64,000 nt of DNA, from NCBI RefSeq assembly GCF_037975245.1, contig NC_092571.1, positions 21,439,917 through 21,503,916 on the forward strand, given 5' to 3'. The translations under genes were made by a program, and so were the position numbers. Position 1 is the stretch's first letter. Each line of letters opens with the position of its first letter. Below, one piece after another: positions 1-10,050 of the stretch. The stretch comes from Apostichopus japonicus (Eukaryota > Echinodermata > Holothuroidea > Aspidochirotida > Stichopodidae). The notes below the pieces were generated by a model. It was not told the DNA's origin. It searched no databases and saw nothing but the letters and a program-made list of their open reading frames with translations.

Positions 1-165
1 ACCCGGGGTTCGAACCACGGATACAAAAGAGAGTCTCGATCATCAGCTCGCACAGTGCGCTAAGCCATCGCGCCACTGTATGGACTGAGATATTAGGTGG
101 ATTAACTAATACTTACAGCTCCCCGTGTAGGCACTTGCTGTAAAAGATCGGCAAAAGACGTCATC

Positions 166-330
166 ACCCGGGGTTCGAACCACGGATGCAAAAGAGAGTC
201 TCGATCATCAGCTCGCACAGTGCGCCAAGCCATCGCGCCACTGTATGGACTGAGATATTAGGTGGATTAACTAATACTTACAGCTCCCCGTGTAGGCACT
301 TGTTGTAAAAGATCGGCAAAAGACGTCATC
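166..330 (-). repeat. Representative long (L) monomer, left array
   Basis: This is a 165-bp unit. Along the plus strand it holds CCCGGGG, the inverted B box (171-181), the body with the inverted A box, an AT-rich spacer containing ATTAACTAATACTTAC, CCCCGTGTAGG, and the segment AAAAGATCGGCAAAAGA that defines the long form. The unit has about 11 CpG dinucleotides. 165 is a multiple of 3, so a chance plus-strand frame of 40 codons that opens at GGATGC and ends at the TAA of CTGTAAAAG recurs in phase from one L unit to the next. It shows no sign of being a gene. Confidence 0.95.
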
Positions 331-484
331 ACCCGGGGTTCGAACCACGGATGCAAAAGAGAGTCTCGATCATCAGCTCGCACAGTGCGCCAAGCCATCG
401 CGCCACTGTATGGACTGAGATATTAGGTGGATTAACTAATACTTACAGCTCCCCGTGTAGGCACTTGCTGTAAAAGACGTCATC
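331..484 (-). repeat. Representative short (S) monomer, left array
   Basis: This 154-bp unit matches the neighbouring L unit except that CTGTAAAAGATCGGCAAAAGACG is reduced to CTGTAAAAGACG (near 470-480). The loss is 11 bp between two AAAAGA direct repeats, as expected from slippage or short-repeat recombination. The segment between the repeats cannot easily arise from the short form, so L is probably ancestral. In the tRNA-like sense, L has two T4 runs 11 bp apart and S has one. S units occur in both arrays and in several sequence backgrounds. Confidence 0.95.
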
Positions 485-1782
485 ACCCGGGGTTCGAACC
501 ACGGATACAAAAGAGAGTCTCGATCATCAGCTCGCACAGTGCGCTAAGCCATCGCGCCACTGTATGGACTGAGATATTAGGTGGATTAACTAATACTTAC
601 AGCTCCCCGTGTAGGCACTTGCTGTAAAAGATCGGCAAAAGACGTCATCACCCGGGGTTCGAACCACGGATGCAAAAGAGAGTCTCGATCATCAGCTCGC
701 ACAGTGCGCCAAGCCATCGCGCCACTGTATGGACTGAGATATTAGGTGGATTAACTAATACTTACAGCTCCCCGTGTAGGAGCTTGCTGTTACAGATCGG
801 CAAAAGACGTCATCACCCGGGGTTCGAACCACGGATGCAAAAGAGAGTCTCGATCATCAGCTCGCACAGTGCGCCAAGCCATCGCGCCACTGTATGGACT
901 GAGATGTTAGGTGGATTAACTAATACTTACAGCTCCCCGTGTAGGCACTTGCTGTAAAAGACGTCATCACCCGGGGTTCGAACCACGGATGCAAAAGAGA
1001 GTCTCGATCATCAGCTCGCACAGTGCGCCAAGCCATCGCGCCACTGTATGGACTGAGATGTTAGGTGGATTAACTAATACTTACAGCTCCCCGTGTAGGC
1101 ACTTGCTGTAAAAGATCGGCAAAAGACGTCATCACCCGGGGTTCGAACCACGGATGCAAAAGAGAGTCTCGATCATCAGCTCGCACAGTGCGCCAAGCCA
1201 TCGCGCCACTGTATGGACTGAGCTATTAGGTGGATTAACTAATACTTACAGCTCCCCGTGTAGGCACTTGCTGTAAAAGATCGGCAAAAGACGTCATCAC
1301 CCGGGGTTCGAACCACGGATACAAAAGAGAGTCTCGATCATCAGCTCGCACAGTGCGCCAAGCCATCGCGCCACTGTATGGACTGAGGTATTAGGTGGAT
1401 TAACTAATACTTACAGCTCCCCGTGTAGGTACTTGCTGTAAAAGATCGGCAAAAGACGTCATCACCCGGGGTTCGAACCACGGATGCAAAAGAGAGTCTC
1501 GATCATCAGCTCGCACAGTGCGCCAAGCCATCGCGCCACTGTATGGACTGAGATATTAGGTGGATTAACTAATACTTACAGCTCCCCGTGTAGGCACTTG
1601 TTGTAAAAGATCGGCAAAAGACGTCATCACCCGGGGTTCGAACCACGGATGCAAAAGAGAGTCTCGATCATCAGCTCGCACAGTGCGCCAAGCCATCGCG
1701 CCACTGTATGGACTGAGATATTAGGTGGATTAACTAATACTTACAGCTCCCCGTGTAGGCACTTGCTGTAAAAGACGTCATC
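485..1782 (-). repeat. 8-monomer sub-repeat (1,298 bp), first copy
   Basis: Unit order is GATAC/GCGCT-ATA-L, ATA-L, ATG-S, ATG-L, CTA-L, GATAC-GTA-L, ATA-L with CTTGTTGT, ATA-S. The same order of classes begins again at 1783. The three units at 1-484 look like the tail of a preceding copy. The pattern is nested inside the 5.1-kb HOR and is repeated at 5587-6884. Confidence 0.88.
779..800 (-). repeat. Monomer variant with clustered, hairpin-templated substitutions
   Basis: Where other units read GGCACTTGCTGTAAAAG, this one has four substitutions in 13 bases: C781A, A782G, A791T and A793C. The changed GGAGCT is the exact inverted match of AGCTCC just upstream in the same unit, and the new TTACAG copies the upstream TTACAG. 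That is the mark of quasi-palindrome-templated synthesis. The change removes the TAA that normally ends the repeat's chance reading frame, which is why a spurious 95-codon frame spans 670-957. The same allele lies at 5881-5902. Confidence 0.7.
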
Positions 1783-3091
1783 ACCCGGGGTTCGAACCAC
1801 GGATACAAAAGAGAGTCTCGATCATCAGCTCGCACAGTGCGCTAAGCCATCGCGCCACTGTATGGACTGAGATATTAGGTGGATTAACTAATACTTACAG
1901 CTCCCCGTGTAGGCACTTGCTGTAAAAGATCGGCAAAAGACGTCATCACCCGGGGTTAGAACCACGGATGCAAAAGAGAGTCTCGATCATCAGCTCGCAC
2001 AGTGCGCCAAGCCATCGCGCCACTGTATGGACTGAGATATTAGGTGGATTAACTAATACTTACAGCTCCCCGTGTAGGCACTTGCTGTAAAAGATCGGCA
2101 AAAGACGTCATCACCCGGGGTTCGAACCACGGATGCAAAAGAGAGTCTCGATCATCAGCTCGCACAGTGCGCCAAGCCATCGCGCCACTGTATGGACTGA
2201 GATGTTAGGTGGATTAACTAATACTTACAGCTCCCCGTGTAGGCACTTGCTGTAAAAGACGTCATCACCCGGGGTTCGAACCACGGATGCAAAAGAGAGT
2301 CTCGATCATCAGCTCGCACAGTGCGCCAAGCCATCGCGCCACTGTATGGACTGAGATGTTAGGTGGATTAACTAATACTTACAGCTCCCCGTGTAGGCAC
2401 TTGCTGTAAAAGATCGGCAAAAGACGTCATCACCCGGGGTTCGAACCACGGATGCAAAAGAGAGTCTCGATCATCAGCTCGCACAGTGCGCCAAGCCATC
2501 GCGCCACTGTATGGACTGAGCTATTAGGTGGATTAACTAATACTTACAGCTCCCCGTGTAGGCACTTGCTGTAAAAGATCGGCAAAAGACGTCATCACCC
2601 GGGGTTCGAACCACGGATACAAAAGAGAGTCTCGATCATCAGCTCGCACAGTGCGCTAAGCCATCGCGCCACTGTATGGACTGAGGTATTAGGTGGATTA
2701 ACTAATACTTACAGCTCCCCGTGTAGGCACTTGCTGTAAAAGATCGGCAAAAGACGTCATCACCCGGGGTTCGAACCACGGATGCAAAAGAGAGTCTCGA
2801 TCATCAGCTCGCACAGTGCGCCAAGCCATCGCGCCACTGTATGGACTGAGATATTAGGTGGATTAACTAATACTTACAGCTCCCCGTGTAGGCACTTGTT
2901 GTAAAAGATCGGCAAAAGACGTCATCACCCGGGGTTCGAACCACGGATGCAAAAGAGAGTCTCGATCATCAGCTCGCACAGTGCGCCAAGCCATCGCGCC
3001 ACTGTATGGACTGAGATATTAGGTGGATTAACTAATACTTACAGCTCCCCGTGTAGGCACTTGCTGTAAAAGATCGGCAAAAGACGTCATC
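1783..3091 (-). repeat. 8-monomer sub-repeat (1,309 bp), second copy
   Basis: Seven of eight units match the class order of 485-1782. The eighth (2927-3091) is L where the first copy has S, which accounts for the 11-bp difference in total length. One B box is damaged (GGTTAGAACC near 1957). The counterpart in HOR copy B is 6885-8193. Confidence 0.87.
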
Positions 3092-3575
3092 ACCCGGGGT
3101 TCGAACCACGGATGCAAAAGAGAGTCTCGATCATCAGCTCGCACAGTGCGCCAAGCCATCGCGCCACTGTATGGACTGAGATGTTAGGTGGATTAACTAA
3201 TACTTACAGCTCCCCGTGTAGGCACTTGCTGTAAAAGACGTCATCACCCGGGGTTCGAACCACGGATGCAAAAGAGAGTCTCGATCATCAGCTCGCACAG
3301 TGCGCCAAGCCATCGCGCCACTGTATGGACTGAGATGTTAGGTGGATTAACTAATACTTACAGCTCCCCGTGTAGGCACTTGCTGTAAAAGATCGGCAAA
3401 AGACGTCATCACCCGGGGTTCGAACCACGGATGCAAAAGAGAGTCTCGATCATCAGCTCGCACAGTGCGCCAAGCCATCGCGCCACTGTATGGACTGAGA
3501 TATTAGGTGGATTAACTAATACTTACAGCTCCCCGTGTAGGCACTTGCTGTAAAAGATCGGCAAAAGACGTCATC

Positions 3576-3650
3576 ACCCGGGGTTCGAACCATGATGATC
3601 GTAAGTATTAGTTAATCCCCGTGTAGGCACTTGCTGTAAAAGACGTCATC
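3576..3650 (-). repeat. Scrambled 75-bp monomer (two micro-inversions plus deletion), HOR copy A
   Basis: After ACCCGGGGTTCGAACCA (3576-3592) comes TGATGATCG (3593-3601), the reverse complement of CGATCATCA in a normal unit. Then comes TAAGTATTAGTTAAT (3602-3616), the reverse complement of ATTAACTAATACTTA. Normal order resumes at CCCCGTGTAGG (3617) and ends in an S-type tail. The two segments keep their order but each is inverted, and the sequence between is lost, including the A box. This suggests template switching within a folded repeat. Confidence 0.9.
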
Positions 3651-5102
3651 ACCCGGGGTTCGAACCACGGATGCAAAAGAGAGTCTCGATCATCAGCTCG
3701 CACAGTGCGCCAACCCATCGCGCCACTGTATGGACTGAGCTATTAGGTGGATTAACTAATACTTACAGCTCCCCGTGTAGGCACTTGCTGTAAAAGATCG
3801 GCAAAAGACGTCATCACCCGGGGTTCGAACCACGGATGCAAAAGAGAGTCTCGATCATCAGCTCGCACAGTGCGCCAAGCCATCGCGCCACTGTATGGAC
3901 TGAGATATTAGGTGGATTAACTAATACTTACAGCTCCCCGTGTAGGCACTTGCTGTAAAAGACGTCATCACCCGGGGTTCGAACCACGGATGCAAAAGAG
4001 AGTCTCGATCATCAGCTCGCACAGTGCGCCAAGCCATCGCGCCACTGTATGGACTGAGATATTAGGTGGATTAACTAATACTTACAGCTCCCCGTGTAGG
4101 CACTTGCTGTAAAAGATCGGCAAAAGACGTCATCATCCGGGGTTCGAACCACGGATACAAAAGAGAGTCTCGATCATCAGCTCGCACAGTGCGCTAAGCC
4201 ATCGCGCCACTGTATGGACTGAGATATTAGTTGGATTAACTAATACTTACAGCTCCCCGTGTAGGCACTTGCTGTAAAAGATCGGCAAAAGACGTCATCA
4301 CCCGGGGTTCGAACCACGGATGCAAAAGAGAGTCTCGATCATCAGCTCGCACAGTGCGCCAAGCCATCGAGCCACTGTATGGACTGAGATATTAGGTGGA
4401 TTAACTAATACTTACAGCTCCCCGTGTAGGCACTTGCTGTAAAAGATCGGCAAAAGACGTCATCACCCGGGGTTCGAACCACGGATGCAAAAGAGAGTCT
4501 CGATCATCAGCTCGCACAGTGCGCCAAGCCATCGCGCCACTGTATGGACTGAGATATTAGGTGGATTAACTAATACTTACAGCTCCCCGTGTAGGCACTT
4601 GCTGTAAAAGATCGGCAAAAGACGTCATCACCCGGGGTTCGAACCACGGATGCAAAAGAGAGTCTCGATCATCAGCTCGCACAGTGCGCCAAGCCATCGC
4701 GCCACTGTATGGACTGAGATGTTAGGTGGATTAACTAATACTTACAGCTCCCCGTGTAGGCACTTGCTGTAAAAGACGTCATCACCCGGGGTTCGAACCA
4801 CGGATGCAAAAGAGAGTCTCGATCATCAGCTCGCACAGTGCGCCAAGCCATCGCGCCACTGTATGGACTGAGATGTTAGGTGGATTAACTAATACTTACA
4901 GCTCCCCGTGTAGGCACTTGCTGTAAAAGACGTCATCACCCGGGGTTCGAACCACGGATGCAAAAGAGAGTCTCGATCATCAGCTCGCACAGTGCGCCAA
5001 GCCATCGCGCCACTGTATGGACTGAGCTATTAGGTGGATTAACTAATACTTACAGCTCCCCGTGTAGGCACTTGCTGTAAAAGATCGGCAAAAGACGTCA
5101 TC

Positions 5103-8100
5103 ACCCGGGGTTCGAACCACGGATACAAAAGAGAGTCTCGATCATCAGCTCGCACAGTGCGCTAAGCCATCGCGCCACTGTATGGACTGAGATATTAGGT
5201 GGATTAACTAATACTTACAGCTCCCCGTGTAGGCACTTGCTGTAAAAGATCGGCAAAAGACGTCATCACCCGGGGTTCGAACCACGGATGCAAAAGAGAG
5301 TCTCGATCATCAGCTCGCACAGTGCGCCAAGCCATAGCGCCACTGTATGGACTGAGATATTAGGTGGATTAACTAATACTTACAGCTCCCCGTGTAGGCA
5401 CTTGTTGTAAAAGATCGGCAAAAGACGTCATCACCCGGGGTTCGAACCACGGATGCAAAAGAGAGTCTCGATCATCAGCTCGCACAGTGCGCCAAGCCAT
5501 CGCGCCACTGTATGGACTGAGATATTAGGTGGATTAACTAATACTTACAGCTCCCCGTGTAGGCACTTGCTGTAAAAGACGTCATCACCCGGGGTTCGAA
5601 CCACGGATACAAAAGAGAGTCTCGATCATCAGCTCGCACAGTGCGCTAAGCCATCGCGCCACTGTATGGACTGAGATATTAGGTGGATTAACTAATACTT
5701 ACAGCTCCCCGTGTAGGCACTTGCTGTAAAAGATCGGCAAAAGACGTCATCACCCGGGGTTCGAACCACGGATGCAAAAGAGAGTCTCGATCATCAGCTC
5801 GCACAGTGCGCCAAGCCATCGCGCCACTGTATGGACTGAGATATTAGGTGGATTAACTAATACTTACAGCTCCCCGTGTAGGAGCTTGCTGTTACAGATC
5901 GGCAAAAGACGTCATCACCCGGGGTTCGAACCACGGATGCAAAAGAGAGTCTCGATCATCAGCTCGCACAGTGCGCCAAGCCATCGCGCCACTGTATGGA
6001 CTGAGATGTTAGGTGGATTAACTAATACTTACAGCTCCCCGTGTAGGCACTTGCTGTAAAAGACGTCATCACCCGGGGTTCGAACCACGGATGCAAAAGA
6101 GAGTCTCGATCATCAGCTCGCACAGTGCGCCAAGCCATCGCGCCACTGTATGGACTGAGATGTTAGGTGGATTAACTAATACTTACAGCTCCCCGTGTAG
6201 GCACTTGCTGTAAAAGATCGGCAAAAGACGTCATCACCCGGGGTTCGAACCACGGATGCAAAAGAGAGTCTCGATCATCAGCTCGCACAGTGCGCCAAGC
6301 CATCGCGCCACTGTATGGACTGAGCTATTAGGTGGATTAACTAATACTTACAGCTCCCCGTGTAGGCACTTGTTGTAAAAGATCGGCAAAAGACGTCATC
6401 ACCCGGGGTTCGAACCACGGATACAAAAGAGAGTCTCGATCATCAGCTCGCACAGTGCGCCAAGCCATCGCGCCACTGTATGGACTGAGGTATTAGGTGG
6501 ATTAACTAATACTTACAGCTCCCCGTGTAGGCACTTGCTGTAAAAGATCGGCAAAAGACGTCATCACCCGGGGTTCGAACCACGGATGCAAAAGAGAGTC
6601 TCGATCATCAGCTCGCACAGTGCGCCAAGCCATCGCGCCACTGTATGGACTGAGATATTAGGTGGATTAACTAATACTTACAGCTCCCCGTGTAGGCACT
6701 TGTTGTAAAAGATCGGCAAAAGACGTCATCACCCGGGGTTCGAACCACGGATGCAAAAGAGAGTCTCGATCATCAGCTCGCACAGTGCGCCAAGCCATCG
6801 CGCCACTGTATGGACTGAGATATTAGGTGGATTAACTAATACTTACAGCTCCCCGTGTAGGCACTTGCTGTAAAAGACGTCATCACCCGGGGTTCGAACC
6901 ACGGATACAAAAGAGAGTCTCGATCATCAGCTCGCACAGTGCGCTAAGCCATCGCGCCACTGTATGGACTGAGATATTAGGTGGATTAACTAATACTTAC
7001 AGCTCCCCGTGTAGGCACTTGCTGTAAAAGATCGGCAAAAGACGTCATCACCCGGGGTTCGAACCACGGATGCAAAAGAGAGTCTCGATCATCAGCTCGC
7101 ACAGTGCGCCAAGCCATCGCGCCACTGTATGGACTGAGATATTAGGTGGATTAACTAATACTTACAGCTCCCCGTGTAGGCACTTGCTGTAAAAGATCGG
7201 CAAAAGACGTCATCACCCGGGGTTCGAACCACGGATGCAAAAGAGAGTCTCGATCATCAGCTCGCACAGTGCGCCAAGCCATCGCGCCACTGTATGGACT
7301 GAGATGTTAGGTGGATTAACTAATACTTACAGCTCCCCGTGTAGGCACTTGCTGTAAAAGACGTCATCACCCGGGGTTCGAACCACGGATGCAAAAGAGA
7401 GTCTCGATCATCAGCTCGCACAGTGCGCCAAGCCATCGCGCCACTGTATGGACTGAGATGTTAGGTGGATTAACTAATACTTACAGCTCCCCGTGTAGGC
7501 ACTTGCTGTAAAAGATCGGCAAAAGACGTCATCACCCGGGGTTCGAACCACGGATGCAAAAGAGAGTCTCGATCATCAGCTCGCACAGTGCGCCAAGCCA
7601 TCGCGCCACTGTATGGACTGAGCTATTAGGTGGATTAACTAATACTTACAGCTCCCCGTGTAGGCACTTGCTGTAAAAGATCGGCAAAAGACGTCATCAC
7701 CCGGGGTTCGAACCACGGATACAAAAGAGAGTCTCGATCATCAGCTCGCACAGTGCGCTAAGCCATCGCGCCACTGTATGGACTGAGGTATTAGGTGGAT
7801 TAACTAATACTTACAGCTCCCCGTGTAGGCACTTGCTGTAAAAGATCGGCAAAAGACGTCATCACCCGGGGTTCGAACCACGGATGCAAAAGAGAGTCTC
7901 GATCATCAGCTCGCACAGTGCGCCAAGCCATCGCGCCACTGTATGGACTGAGATATTAGGTGGATTAACTAATACTTACAGCTCCCCGTGTAGGCACTTG
8001 TTGTAAAAGATCGGCAAAAGACGTCATCACCCGGGGTTCGAACCACGGATGCAAAAGAGAGTCTCGATCATCAGCTCGCACAGTGCGCCAAGCCATCGCG

Positions 8101-9731
8101 CCACTGTATGGACTGAGATATTAGGTGGATTAACTAATACTTACAGCTCCCCGTGTAGGCACTTGCTGTAAAAGATCGGCAAAAGACGTCATCACCCGGG
8201 GTTCGAACCACGGATGCAAAAGAGAGTCTCGATCATCAGCTCGCACAGTGCGCCAAGCCATCGCGCCACTGTATGGACTGAGATGTTAGGTGGATTAACT
8301 AATACTTACAGCTCCCCGTGTAGGCACTTGCTGTAAAAGACGTCATCACCCGGGGTTCGAACCACGGATGCAAAAGAGAGTCTCGATCATCAGCTCGCAC
8401 AGTGCGCCAAGCCATCGCGCCACTGTATGGACTGAGATGTTAGGTGGATTAACTAATACTTACAGCTCCCCGTGTAGGCACTTGCTGTAAAAGATCGGCA
8501 AAAGACGTCATCACCCGGGGTTCGAACCACGGATGCAAAAGAGAGTCTCGATCATCAGCTCGCACAGTGCGCCAAGCCATCGCGCCACTGTATGGACTGA
8601 GATATTAGGTGGATTAACTAATACTTACAGCTCCCCGTGTAGGCACTTGCTGTAAAAGATCGGCAAAAGACGTCATCACCCGGGGTTCGAACCATGATGA
8701 TCGTAAGTATTAGTTAATCCCCGTGTAGGCACTTGCTGTAAAAGACGTCATCACCCGGGGTTCGAACCACGGATGCAAAAGAGAGTCTCGATCATCAGCT
8801 CGCACAGTGCGCCAACCCATCGCGCCACTGTATGGACTGAGCTATTAGGTGGATTAACTAATACTTACAGCTCCCCGTGTAGGCACTTGCTGTAAAAGAT
8901 CGGCAAAAGACGTCATCACCCGGGGTTCGAACCACGGATGCAAAAGAGAGTCTCGATCATCAGCTCGCACAGTGCGCCAAGCCATCGCGCCACTGTATGG
9001 ACTGAGATATTAGGTGGATTAACTAATACTTACAGCTCCCCGTGTAGGCACTTGCTGTAAAAGACGTCATCACCCGGGGTTCGAACCACGGATGCAAAAG
9101 AGAGTCTCGATCATCAGCTCGCACAGTGCGCCAAGCCATCGCGCCACTGTATGGACTGAGATATTAGGTGGATTAACTAATACTTACAGCTCCCCGTGTA
9201 GGCACTTGCTGTAAAAGATCGGCAAAAGACGTCATCACCCGGGGTTCGAACCACGGATACAAAAGAGAGTCTCGATCATCAGCTCGCACAGTGCGCTAAG
9301 CCATCGCGCCACTGTATGGACTGAGATATTAGTTGGATTAACTAATACTTACAGCTCCCCGTGTAGGCACTTGCTGTAAAAGATCGGCAAAAGACGTCAT
9401 CACCCGGGGTTCGAACCACGGATGCAAAAGAGAGTCTCGATCATCAGCTCGCACAGTGCGCCAAGCCATCGAGCCACTGTATGGACTGAGATATTAGGTG
9501 GATTAACTAATACTTACAGCTCCCCGTGTAGGCACTTGCTGTAAAAGATCGGCAAAAGACGTCATCACCCGGGGTTCGAACCACGGATGCAAAAGAGAGT
9601 CTCGATCATCAGCTCGCACAGTGCGCCAAGCCATCGCGCCACTGTATGGACTGAGATATTAGGTGGATTAACTAATACTTACAGCTCCCCGTGTAGGCAC
9701 TTGCTGTAAAAGATCGGCAAAAGACGTCATC
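5103..9731 (-). repeat. 5.1-kb higher-order repeat, copy B (partial)
   Basis: This tracks copy A unit for unit up to about 9731, with only a few substitutions that I could find, such as A at 5336 where copy A has C at 234, and small differences in the units at 6236 and 6401. At 9732 an ATA-class L monomer appears that copy A does not have at 4630, and the two then diverge. The ends of the match mark where later unequal exchange cut the HOR. Confidence 0.9.
8678..8752 (-). repeat. Scrambled 75-bp monomer, HOR copy B
   Basis: This has the same structure and breakpoints as the unit at 3576-3650, exactly 5,102 bp away. The next unit in both copies also shares GCGCCAACCC for GCGCCAAGCC. The scrambling therefore came before the 5.1-kb duplication. 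Confidence 0.9.
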
Positions 9732-10050
9732 ACCCGGGGTTCGAACCACGGATGCAAAAGAGAGTCTCGATCATCAGCTCGCACAGTGCGCCAAGCCATC
9801 GCGCCACTGTATGGACTGAGATATTAGGTGGATTAACTAATACTTACAGCTCCCCGTGTAGGCACTTGCTGTAAAAGATCGGCAAAAGACGTCATCACCC
9901 GGGGTTCGAACCACGGATGCAAAAGAGAGTCTCGATCATCAGCTCGCACAGTGCGCCAAGCCATCGCGCCACTGTATGGACTGAGATGTTAGGTGGATTA
10001 ACTAATACTTACAGCTCCCCGTGTAGGCACTTGCTGTAAAAGACGTCATC

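Larger units (their letters stand above)
1..5102 (-). repeat. 5.1-kb higher-order repeat, copy A
   Basis: Every marker variant in this block recurs 5,102 bp later. Examples are the quadruple-substituted unit at 781-793 (again at 5883-5895), the scrambled 75-bp monomer at 3576 (again at 8678), AGTTGG near 4228 (again near 9330) and CATCGAGCC near 4366 (again near 9468). The block holds 32 monomers including the scrambled one. The start is set by the window edge, so the true boundary may lie upstream. Confidence 0.93.

Noticed and set aside
670-957. Open frames of 95 codons at 670-957 and 5772-6059, 73 codons at 14262-14483 and 66 codons at 24535-24735
   Set aside because: All are translations of the monomer itself. 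Every unit has a 40-codon frame from GGATGC to TAA, and these are longer only where a substitution removes that TAA or where an ordinary unit is read through by chance. S units of 154 bp break the frame, and nothing resembles a protein domain.
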